A DNA stretch of 64,000 nucleotides, taken from contig JAJQJQ010000026.1 in assembly GCA_028622995.1 (NCBI GenBank), positions 682,001-746,000 of the forward strand, in the 5' to 3' direction. The notes beneath the pieces were generated by a model. It did no database searches and had not been told where the DNA came from. It was given only the letters and a program-made list of their open reading frames with translations. Below are positions 1 through 10,270 of the stretch, piece by piece; position 1 is the stretch's first letter, and every line of letters begins with the position of its first letter. The stretch is from Panagrolaimus kolymaensis (taxonomy: Eukaryota; Nematoda; Chromadorea; Rhabditida; Panagrolaimidae). Position numbers and translations under genes: made by a program.

Positions 1-3000
1 AAGCAGTAATTGGGATTTTTGATCTGCCATTATTATCAGCCAACCAATAGACGGTTTCATGGTGCTGATAATAACAAAATTTATTTGCATTGGGAATGCA
101 TTCATGGTGAGCACAAAAATATGGCGTACCAGTAGTTAAATTTCCATCTCCAATACATTCAAAAGCATTGGGATGTATTTCATGATGGTGCAAATTCAAA
201 TCACTAACAAAATGCTTCGAATCATCAGCAAGTTGGATTTGGAAAACATATGCACGATTTTCATCAGGACGAGCAAGTTTAATTAGATTATCAACATCAT
301 TATTTTTAATAGTTGAATTTTTAAGAGCTGGGCCTTTATAGAAGGAACATCCATCTGACCAAGCGGGGCAGGTGCATGGTGGTCCACAATAAGTTCCATT
401 TCCTTCATCTCTCAATCGAATATAATCATTGCCGCAGCTAAATTTTTTCCAACAAAATTCGTTATCCATTTTAAAAACAAGGAGACCTTCATGCTTGCAA
501 GATTCAGCATATTCAGGAAATCTGCCTTGGATAATATGGGTTGAACAAGGATTAGCATCAATAATCGGAATAAAGATTGCAATGGTAAGTAAATAAAACA
601 ATAATTTCGATGGAGTTCGAGCTTGAATTGTTTTTCTTTTAAAATTCTTTTTATCCGCTTGTTCTTCATTCGCTGTGAGAGTAACGACATTGGCAGTTTT
701 TCTAGGTCGTAAAACTCTTTTTTCAACAACGTTTTCACTAACAGCTTGTTTATCTGCTTTGGTTTTGAGGGTTGGAATTTCTGCAGCTTTAATTTCAAGT
801 GGCAATAATGAATTTATTGGTCGCTTTAATGCATTCCCAGATGGAGTTTTAACAGTTGCTGAACGAATATTACCGTCAGCACTTTTATGAGTTTCAATAA
901 TAACTCCAAGTTTCCAGTCTTTTCGATCAGCATTTTCATCAGCGATCAAAACAACTTCACCAATATATGGTTCACGATCAATCCCTTTTTGCTTATGGGC
1001 ATGAGCTGCAGTTTCTCGAAGCATATTCAAATATTCCAATTTAAATTGTTGGCGGAATTTATCAAGTAAAAATGTGGTTTTCTTCCACAATTTCAATAGG
1101 TTCGTTTGAGTAGAATCCTTTAATAAATAATCTGGATCATTTTCATCTTCAGATTCAAAATGAGCGGCTTCATGATTAGCTGCAGGAGAAATAAAATCCA
1201 ATGGACGAAGGGCAATCATATTAAGATTTCTCCATTTATTTTCAACTGGGGTTATAGGTCTTGAATTGATCACGGTTTCAATCTCTGCAAGAAGAGTTGA
1301 AAATACATCATTGGAAAGAATTCTTCGACCAATAACAAATTTTAATTTGGTTTTAACCAGTCCAATGAGGCGTTCATAAACACCGCCCATCCATGGAGAA
1401 CGTTCGGTGATAAAATCCCATTGGATTCCATTGTCGTTGAGATAACGACGAAGAGCAGTACCAGCTTCAGCTTTCAACCATTTATAACAAATAACAGGTT
1501 GGGCTGCTTTCATGTTAGTTCCATTGTCGGACAAAACATTTTCAGGTTTACCTTTTCGAGCAACGAATCTTCGAAATAAATTTAAGAAGTTGGCTGAATC
1601 CATGCAATAGGTCATATCCAAATAAATAGCACGAGTGGACATGCAGCAAATCAACACGATCCAACATTTTTCTTTGGTATCGATGTTAGCTGCTTTCACG
1701 AAGAAATGACCAGTATAATCAATAGCAATATTTTGGAATGGTCGTTCATATGTAACTCGACTTTCTGGTAATGCTGGCATCAAAGGTAATTTAAAGGGTT
1801 TAGCAGTATTTTTACGACATACTAAACAGTATTCATAGATGCAGCTTTGAATATATGATCGACCAGCAGGAAGCCAAAATTTTCTTCTTAGTTCATTTAA
1901 AATATGTTTTGGGCCAGCATGTATTAATATTTTATGGTAATACAATACAATCAATTTCGCTGGATAACAATGTGGTAAATAAATTAACCCAGTTGGATGA
2001 ACATTTTCCAATCGATGGAAACAACGAAGTAATCCATGGTTATCTTTACGAATATTCAACATCCTTTTGATATTTTCATCAGGAGTATATTTAGCTTGAA
2101 TACCAAGTAAAAGAACGTATTCAGCCATCTTTTCAATTTTAACCAGGTAATTTTTAATATTATCAAAATGATCGAATTTTTTCAACAAAGTTTGGTTTAT
2201 TGGAGCCTTTTGAATAAAATAAAAAATGCTTTTAACAGTCATAAGCAATTTTCTCCAAGATGCAAATTTTTCAATTTTAAGTTCATCAATAAATTTAATA
2301 AAGTTTTCAGCCCCAATAAGAATATTATTTACTTCAGTGGTAATAAGTTCAGCATCATCATAATTATGGAATTCCTTTTTATGTGGAACAACTGCTGGAG
2401 ATGGCCAATTTTTAACATCCAATTTTAACCAAGAAGGTCCAAACCACCATAAATCATTATTAACTAATTCTGGAAGAGAAATACCTCTCGAATTTAAATC
2501 AGCGGGGTTTTCATGGGTTCTTATATGATGGATGTTTTTTACCACTGCCTGAACCTTTTCAATACATTTTGCAAGAAATTTTGGGAATGGACCCTTTTGG
2601 TGTAGCCATTCCAATACACAACTTGAATCAGTGTGTAAATATATATCATCAAATTTGGTTGTCATTTCTTGGACAAGTAATTTAATCAATTCAGCACCCA
2701 ATACGGTCGAGAGCAATTCTAAGCGTGGGATGGTGGTTTCTTTCAATGGTGCAACACGAGTTTTTGCAACCAAAAGATTAACAAATATTTCACCAGTGGC
2801 AGTAGTTTGGCGAATATAAGCCACAGCTCCCATCGCTTTCTTCGATGAATCGCAGAATACATGTAAATCAGATTTCATAGCGTCAGCAATAATTACTTTG
2901 CGATCAACGGTAATCTTTTGTTGCGCATTAATTGCTAATAATTGCCTCCATTTAATTAACAGATCTTCAGGAATTTTTTCATCCCAAGATAATTTCAATC

Positions 3001-5128
3001 TCCATAATTCTTGGAAGAAGATTTTAAAGGAAATAATTACTGGTGAGATTAATCCCATTGGGTCGAACAACGAGGCAATAAAAGATAATACATTTCTTTT
3101 AGTAATTTCATCAGTGGAGTTTAATTTACTAATGCCACATTCAATAGAAATTTGATCAGTGAGGGGGTTCCAATTTATTCCAAGGAATTTTACTGGTTTT
3201 GGAGTAACATTTTGGGATGCATTTACATCTGCATCATTACTAAGCAATTCACGAAGATTCATAGAAGCATGTTTAAAAATATCTTTTGCTTCTTCTGTTT
3301 TATTAATAACTTCAGCACTGGTATTTCCACCCCAAGACATATTATCAACGAATGCATTTTTCTTGAGTTCCAAAGAAAGTGGAGTATTAAATTTCGAGAA
3401 TAAATTGAACAAAGAAGCCATCAACATAAATGGGCTAGCTCCTGCACCAAAAATTGGGCAACAAAGTCGACAAATTAGAATATTGTCCTTCGAAAATCCT
3501 TTTGTGACATCAATCAGCCATAAAAATCTGACAACATCCCTATCGGACATTTGGAGATATAGCTGATAAAACGCTTTTTCAATATCACCAATGCAAACAA
3601 TTATATATTCTCGAAATCGCAATAAAATACCCAGCATTCTTGGAATAAGATTTGGACCAGTATAAAGTAATTGATTAAATGAATTGGAATTTTTTGAAGC
3701 CTTGAAGGAGCAGTTATATACTGGACGGATAGGTGTGGTTAAGCTATCCTTCAATACTGCTCTATGAATTAAATAATGAACAAGTTTAGTTAAATCGGCA
3801 GGTCGAATTCCATCTTTACATATTTCAATTTTGCCATTTTTTAAATATTCCTTGAATACATTATCATATGGAATTAACAAATTCTGGTCACTCAATCTTT
3901 TAACAAGTTTTTCGAGGTGCTTCAAACAAAAGTTGTAGTTCAATGGTAATTCAGGATTATCAATTTTAAATGGCCATTTCACCCAATATCTGTTCATCAT
4001 AAATTGAACGGTTTCATTAAAATGTCTAAGTGCAGCTTCAGCATCTGTTTCATTGGGATTTGCATAAACACCAAATGGATGTTCAACGGAGAAGAAATAA
4101 TCACATTTTACAGTTAAGTTTTGATCATTTTCAGCAACAATATCTTTGACAGAGCAAACTAATGAATTAATCATTGTTGCATTACTTTCAGGTACAGGAC
4201 CACAATAAATTTTACCCACAGATGTTTCTACATATCGGAGACCTTCATCAGTCTTTTGGCATGGGTAGAATTCCCAATAAAAATCAGAGCCAATTAGAAT
4301 TTCAGGAAGTGCATTTTGAAATTTAAATTCTTTAGGGTCGATCACGAACGAAATTTCACTAACAATATCATCAACACCCAAAGCGGAAATGGCCATATCT
4401 TTCCCATCCAATAATTTTACATGAAATTCGTATTCATTGCATGTCTTTTTTCGAGCATTAGTTTCTTGGAATCTTCGAATCCAAATGCTTCTTTTTCTCA
4501 AACATGTGAGTTTTAATTTTTCAGCAACTGAATTCAAAATAAATGATTGCTGAGATCCATTATCAAAAAATGTTGGTGCTTCATGTTCGTTTTTGCCTTT
4601 TTTCATAATTTTAATAACTTTCGTTGGCAATAAAATTTCTTTTTTCATTTCCCCAACACTTGCAATGGTTGTATCATCAATTTTTTCATCGAATGATTTT
4701 TCATCAGCAATAGTCATTTTTTCAACAACATCACTTTGTTGTTGTTTCGGGAACATTCCAGCAGTCGGAGAGACAGGATGTTGTAGAGAAATAGCAATGG
4801 AATGAACATCAAGTTTTGGTTTTTGTTCATCATGGGAATTATTATCAACAACATCAGCTTCAACGGAATTTACAGTAGCATTTTTCCGTCGTTTGTTGAG
4901 ATTTTCCATTTCTTTGAAAATAGGATTATTAATGCACAAACAAGGATTATGAATTTTATCACAGTAACGACATTTTTCTTTGTTTTTGCATTCATGTCCC
5001 TTTCCAAATTGATTAAGACAGCAATAACATTTATGTTTAGCTTTGACAGCATCCCATCTTTCTTTAGAAGTTTTGTAAGTTCTGCATTTAAAAGTTAAAT
5101 GAGGCAACTCCGTACTAAAACTATAGGA
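1..5128 (-). CDS. BEL/Pao retrotransposon pol with envelope-like C-terminal region (partial)
   Basis: One minus-strand frame stays open from about 5,128 to the window edge (about 1,700 codons) with BEL/Pao domains in order. A Cys/His zinc-knuckle block lies near 4,930-5,050. An aspartic protease with SQQSF lies near 4,550. RT motif A, GDIEKAFYQL, is at about 3,565-3,595, and the active-site motif reads FVDN near 3,340-3,355. RNase H (peptidase-A17 region) spans about 2,400-2,900. The integrase has an H-H-C-C finger (about 1,815-1,925) and a D-D-E core with DNGTNM near 1,520 and GGVYER near 1,390. A DUF5641-like tail with GEVVLIADEN lies near 930-960. Without a stop, the frame passes a hydrophobic segment (about 551-612) into a Cys-rich region that looks like the start of an envelope glycoprotein. 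The start is unclear: a TAG at about 5,129-5,131 closes the frame upstream and the first Met is well inside. Confidence 0.85.
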
Positions 5129-8100
5129 CTATTCCAAGGCGATTTGCTTTTTCTAATCAAGTTATTCTTTTCCAAATTATCAACAAGCTTAACAACTTCA
5201 TCACGTAATGGTAGTGGAACAGGTCTTGCACCTTGTTTAATCGGTCTAGCATCCCCGGTGTCAATTTCATGCACAACTTTAGTGGTACGTCCAAACTCAT
5301 CATCCGTCACTGCAAATGCTTCATGGTATTTGGTGATCAAATCTTTCAATTTAGCTTTACCTTCAACTGTCAATGCACATTTCTCAATTTCAAGCACTTC
5401 CAATAGCTTCGCAACTCGTTCAGATTTATCGGCTATAAAATTTACCCAAACTGAAATTGAATCATGTGCAGCCTCATCCATTAACAAAACTTGATACGCT
5501 TCCCCGATTACTTTGTTTGACTTAATGAGCATACTCCTATCACTTCGATTTGCAACATGTATCCACGCAAACTTATTTTTATTAGGTCGAACCAAACCAG
5601 GTAATATCCCAAAAACCTTACTTTCAATCAATGTTGGGCCTTCAAATGGTACATAAACTTTAATCTTCTTGGCTGTATTAGGTGGAATATAAACTTTAAA
5701 AACAGCTTTAACTTTTCCTTCAAGTAAATTTATGGCAGGCGGTTTAGGTGGTTGAGAGAAGTCTTTCTTAAGCTTTGCCCTTTTCCTCTTGCCATGACGA
5801 AAATCCTGTTGCTTCTGATCCTCACAAAAATTTGAATGCTCAGTTAATAACGAAGCTTGTTTATCTTTTACAGGTGGTTTAACTTCAAGTAACAAAGCCT
5901 TTTGGTCCACACGTTCAACCGTTTTACGCCCCAACTCAAGCACTTCTTCGAAAACTTTTCTATTCTCAGTTAAAGATAATAGCATTGCAAGTATCCAATT
6001 TGGGTCATTTTCAAAAACATTTGTTCCTATTAGGATATCTTCATTCAAGTCTCGTATGATAACGAACTTAGCATATTTTCTTGGACATGTGCCCCATTGA
6101 ATCGGGATTTCAACACAACCTACAACTTTTAAAGATCCACCTCCAGCAGGCATAAGATTTATGTCAATATCTGTACAATCACTTGCTCTTACCATACCCC
6201 GAGTTTTTGGATCAGTGAGATCATGAATTTCATCGAAAATCTTTTCACTAATGACTGAAGTTGCTGCACCCGAATCGAGTATGGCTGTGTATTCAAGTCC
6301 ATCTAACAAAACTTTCATTCCCGTAAGCTTTCCAAACAGTCCTGGAATTTTCTTCATCCCCTTGCTTTTACATGGCTCCACTGTCAAGATCTTTTTCGCT
6401 TGTGGAAGGCTATCAAGTCTCTGACTAATCATTTTAATTAGAGCTTGCGGTGTGCTTCCATTGTTAACAGTGGTGGTACATTGGCTTGCATAGTGATTTG
6501 GTTGATTACACTTATAACATGTCACTTGTCTATTACGGTTCTCATTCCCTTGGAAGCTTGGACGATTCTCATTACCTTGCATAGTTGAACGATAAAAACT
6601 TCCATTTCCTTGTCTTTGCTGTGGTCTAACTTGCTGTTGACTACCGAAATTTTGTTGATATGTTCGAGGAGATCTTTGATTAACAAATTGCTTCCTGGCA
6701 ATCTCGGTGCTTAAAATAAGTTCCTTCAATGTGATGTAATCAACTGAGCTTTGTGGTAAAATAACGCTATAGTACGAACTATCTTGGTCATTTTTAGCAG
6801 TGCGGATAAGGATCTTCTTTAACTCACTATCACCCACTTCAAGTTCCCCAACAAAAGCTTCAGCTACTTTATCTTCAACATTTTTCAAAAAATCAGCATA
6901 GCTTATATTAAAGGGCTTACGCATTTCATCAATTTGTGCACGAGCAGTAAATTTAGTAATTGAGTTATCGGAACCCAAGACGTTTAACAAATGCTTTTTA
7001 ACTTCGTTGTAATTATTTGTACGTTGATAAATATTATGATGATGACGTTGCAAGTCTGCAGTCAAATACATGCCCAAAAGCTCTGCTTTATCTTCCCCAA
7101 ATATTCCTTTACGATCGGTTGCGGATTCAAACGAAGGTAAATATCTTTCAAGCTCTGCACGGGTGATTCCAGTAAATTTAGATGGCATCGGCCAAAATTG
7201 ATTCACATCTCTAACCCCTTTGGTATCATTATTACAACCAAGCTTACTCTGAGGCAGTGAGTCGAATCCAATCATCGGTACTTTTCCATTGTACAAGTTC
7301 ATCTGATTCTTAAAAGAAGACATTGCGTTATAATCAGAATTATAATTATTATACAAACCAGGAGCTTTCATTTCAGCATTATCAATTGCTTGTTGTTGAG
7401 CCTTCTTTTCTGCTTCTTCTTTCAGCTTCAGGGCAGCTTCTTTTGCTTCCAATGCTTGATTGAGATCGCCATCCATAGCCATTACTTTCTTTTCCAACTT
7501 CAACGAGTTTGCCTGTAAAGAGGTGAACTTATTACATAATTCAAAGATATTATTACACCCGAAAGCTTCAAGTCGACTCTTTTCAGCATTTGTTAAGCTT
7601 TCATTAACCTCACAAACATGCTCATCAATCTCATCTTTAAGTTCTGCATTAGCAACTTCAAGCGACTTGCTATACGTCTCAACTTTATCCAAATTTTCAG
7701 TAATCTCAACAAGCTTTTTTTCAATATCAGTCTGTCTCTCATAACCCTCGATATACCAGTTACTAACATCTTTAGCTTCATGTACTAAAAGCTGTTCAAT
7801 TTCTTGCAATAATGCAGTAGGAACTTCGTGACTTCCATGGCGGATTGTATCTAAATGCGCTTTTAGTGCAACCGCATAAGCATCAAGCTTTTCGAAACAA
7901 GCTTTACTATTCTCAATGAAAACTCCCACTTGCTTTAGTCTAGTTTCATGTGCATCGACTACGAGATTCGACGCTAACACATCATCTTCATGATCCACGC
8001 TTTGCTGTTCCTCCGCTTTGGGATTTCCAGCATTACCATCAACAACGGTAAAAACCATTCCAGCAGTATAAATACCACTAGGAGCGGTGGGCCCTCCATA

Positions 8101-8160
8101 TCTGGTTGTGACATCGGCAATTTGGGCATTAGAAGATGTGATAGCTTTTAGTTGTGACAT
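5095..8160 (-). CDS. Ty3/gypsy-type gag-protease with truncated reverse transcriptase
   Basis: The product is 1,021 residues. The N-terminal 300 residues are largely charged, with predicted coiled-coil stretches. A gag-like helical region follows (about 300-520). A CCHC zinc knuckle, CYKCNQPNHYASQC, is near residue 545. A retropepsin-type active site, LDSGAATSVIS, is near 625. The last 60 residues are the start of a Ty3-type RT (HEIDTGDARPI, then SPWNSPIVLVR). An intact Ty3 element continues from that last motif into the catalytic palm, RNase H and integrase. Here the frame adds four residues and stops, so all catalytic RT parts are missing. The ATG follows a leader of about 480 bases. The C-terminal codons overlap the BEL/Pao ORF in the -1 frame. 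It is a chimera or a truncated copy, but the remaining ORF is undamaged. Confidence 0.85.
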   Translation of the reverse strand: MSQLKAITSSNAQIADVTTRYGGPTAPSGIYTAGMVFTVVDGNAGNPKAEEQQSVDHEDDVLASNLVVDAHETRLKQVGVFIENSKACFEKLDAYAVALKAHLDTIRHGSHEVPTALLQEIEQLLVHEAKDVSNWYIEGYERQTDIEKKLVEITENLDKVETYSKSLEVANAELKDEIDEHVCEVNESLTNAEKSRLEAFGCNNIFELCNKFTSLQANSLKLEKKVMAMDGDLNQALEAKEAALKLKEEAEKKAQQQAIDNAEMKAPGLYNNYNSDYNAMSSFKNQMNLYNGKVPMIGFDSLPQSKLGCNNDTKGVRDVNQFWPMPSKFTGITRAELERYLPSFESATDRKGIFGEDKAELLGMYLTADLQRHHHNIYQRTNNYNEVKKHLLNVLGSDNSITKFTARAQIDEMRKPFNISYADFLKNVEDKVAEAFVGELEVGDSELKKILIRTAKNDQDSSYYSVILPQSSVDYITLKELILSTEIARKQFVNQRSPRTYQQNFGSQQQVRPQQRQGNGSFYRSTMQGNENRPSFQGNENRNRQVTCYKCNQPNHYASQCTTTVNNGSTPQALIKMISQRLDSLPQAKKILTVEPCKSKGMKKIPGLFGKLTGMKVLLDGLEYTAILDSGAATSVISEKIFDEIHDLTDPKTRGMVRASDCTDIDINLMPAGGGSLKVVGCVEIPIQWGTCPRKYAKFVIIRDLNEDILIGTNVFENDPNWILAMLLSLTENRKVFEEVLELGRKTVERVDQKALLLEVKPPVKDKQASLLTEHSNFCEDQKQQDFRHGKRKRAKLKKDFSQPPKPPAINLLEGKVKAVFKVYIPPNTAKKIKVYVPFEGPTLIESKVFGILPGLVRPNKNKFAWIHVANRSDRSMLIKSNKVIGEAYQVLLMDEAAHDSISVWVNFIADKSERVAKLLEVLEIEKCALTVEGKAKLKDLITKYHEAFAVTDDEFGRTTKVVHEIDTGDARPIKQGARPVPLPLRDEVVKLVDNLEKNNLIRKSKSPWNSPIVLVRSCLI

Positions 8161-8640
8161 AATGAGAATAAGCTTCGATGCTTATTGACAATACGGAACA
8201 ACAATAATTAATACAATAACAATGAAACAAACTTACAACTTAACAGCTATTCTTATTGAGCTTCCACGGCGATGAACCTAATCAGATTCCAAAGAGATCA
8301 CTATTCACGGAATAGGAGCCAAATCAGACTCGAGAGAGTTGCGCCTATTACTAGCTTTCTTTGAACCAAACACTTTCAATTTCACTTGATACACACTTGT
8401 TTACTTTAACTTATTTATTACCAGCTTAACCAAAATTACAGCAGAACGACAAAATAACTGAAGACACAGTCTTCCAACACGAGATACAGAATTATTATAA
8501 AAACCAACTAACGAAAACAAAGAAATGATTGAGTGCGAGAGGATCCTTGGCATAGTGACATCAACCATTCGAAGCATGAGAAAGAAGAGATTCAGCTTTG
8601 AGGAAGCTGATGAGCAGCCATCTACGACTGAAGGCTCAAT
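8161..8640 (-). other. Retroelement leader, possibly with part of a 5' LTR
   Basis: This stretch precedes the Ty3-type start codon. Its base composition is more balanced than the AT-rich DNA to its right. Read on the minus strand it has a TATAAT-like stretch followed about 120 bases later by AATAAA-like bases, the order expected for U3 and R of an LTR. A TGGCTCC near 8,315-8,321 could start a primer-binding site. I could not fix LTR ends: no convincing TG...CA pair is visible and the other LTR is outside the window. Confidence 0.35.
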
Positions 8641-10270
8641 GTTTTAAAACGAACCTTTTTTGTTGCTTTATTTTTATCTTTTATCTTATGTTTTAAAAGA
8701 AGGAGGCTAAACAAAAAGAATGAAGAAGGAATGAAACATTGAAACAAAAAATGTCGACAACGACGACGGCTTTCACGCAAAGTTGTAGTTAGTAGACGAC
8801 GACAGCTTTTTCTTCTCTTTTTTTGCCTTTTTTTCCTTCTTCACCCTTATATTTTTTTATTTGCCATCCTGAACAAATTATCTCCGCGCAGCAACCTCGT
8901 TCGTCGCCTTCAAACTCAAATTTGAAGGATGCAAAAAAAAAAGTTTTTCGGGAACAGCGGCGATTTTTGATTTGCCTTTTTTTCATTTTTTTTTCACGAA
9001 AGCTAGAATGTTTCCGTTTATTTTTTATCATGCTTGGAACTCAAATTTTACCCAAAAAGAAAATTACTCTTTATCCCTTTTGTTGTTATTTTTTTTATAT
9101 ATATCTTAAAACTTCAAAAGCATCCATATTTTGGAAACTTTTGTTTTAAAAGTTTTTTGAGTCCTCTTTCTCTCATCTCTCGTGCCTGCGCATATCCGAT
9201 TACAATAAAATAAAAAAAATAAAAAAATTGTTTGCTAACAGGCAATTGTCTTTTCTCCTTTTTTGCCTTTGCAACAAGCAATTGCAGCAGCAAGTTGTTT
9301 GTCTTGAAATTTGGTTCTGCCATTATTTTTTTTTTATTTATTGGCAAATCTTTGTTTCTTCTTTCTTGTTTTTTCATCATATTTTTTTATTTGATACAAT
9401 CTCAGATGAAAAAGAAGAAAGGAGGTTTTTTTGGTTTTGATACATACCTCTGCTTTTTTTTCAAAAGCCAACCCTCTTTTTTTTCTTAAAAAAATAAACT
9501 TTCCTAGAATTTTTTGTTTCTTTTTTTTTCAATCTGTCCTTTAATTTTTTTATTCTGAAGTAAAAAATTTCCATTGAAAAAAAGTAAAGAATTGGGGTCA
9601 TAAGTTTCTTTTTAAACCTTTTTTTTCTGGCTGTGTGAAACAATATAAAAAAATTTCACCCTTTTTTGAGAGAGTTATTAATTTTTCTTTTTTAAGAATA
9701 CATGATTCCAAAGCTTCATGCCGCGAACAAAAAAAGCTGCCCATATTTTTTTTTTGTTTTTCATTTTTCTCGAAAATCTAAAAGAATAAAAAGCCGATGA
9801 GTTATTGATAGCACTTTTGCTTTTGTTTATTGAACGCGATACGTTTATTTTTTTCTCTCACTTAAAAATCATTTTGAAAAAGAATAGCTGCAGACATATT
9901 TAAAAATCGATCATTCATCTTATTTTTTATTTTCTTATTTTTTCAGGATTATTTTATTGTTAATAAATAAATAAAAATAACTGAATGTAGCAAGAAAAGA
10001 GAAAACTGGAGGGATATTTTATTTTTTCATCATGCTGTCATCAGTTGTTGTTGTTGTTAGTAAACTCATATGTCGTCGACGTATTATTCCAGCAACTAAT
10101 TTTTTGTTAACTGACATTATAAAAAATTATTTGTAGCTGCAACTTCTTTACTTGGCAAATTAGGATCTTTAGAGATTTAAAAATAAAAATAAACTTATTT
10201 TTTATTTTTCACTAAAAAGATAAAACTCTAAAGATTTTTCTTTCAAAACATAAAAATAAAAGAAAGAAAG
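8641..10270. other. AT-rich intergenic DNA
   Basis: Dense A and T homopolymers with only low-complexity short frames. It holds the upstream region of the glutamate receptor gene. I see no coding exon, tRNA or clear repeat array. Confidence 0.6.

Larger units (their letters stand above)
1..8640 (-). mobile_element. Mosaic LTR retroelement: Ty3-type 5' part joined to BEL/Pao 3' part
   Basis: Both coding blocks lie on the minus strand in head-to-tail order: leader, Ty3-type gag-protease, then BEL/Pao zinc-knuckle-protease-RT-RNase H-integrase and an envelope-like region that runs off the left edge. The change of family falls at about 5,095-5,128, where the Ty3 ORF stops just inside reverse transcriptase and a BEL/Pao frame opens. 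Neither block shows a premature stop, so the copy is probably young. I see no LTR at the internal junction, as a simple nested insertion of a complete element would leave. The 3' LTR lies outside the window, so LTR identity and target-site duplication cannot be checked here. The two halves could also be separate truncated insertions that happen to abut. Confidence 0.8.

Noticed and set aside
412..798. 128-codon minus-strand frame
   Set aside because: It overlaps the BEL/Pao pol-envelope ORF in another frame and has no family features; it is a shadow.
675..5098. Many plus-strand frames over the BEL/Pao region
   Set aside because: All lie opposite the long minus-strand coding frame; none has a recognisable domain.
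8161..8760. Defined 5' LTR for the Ty3-type part
   Set aside because: TATA-like and AATAAA-like bases are present, but no convincing TG...CA ends or second LTR are in the window to confirm boundaries.
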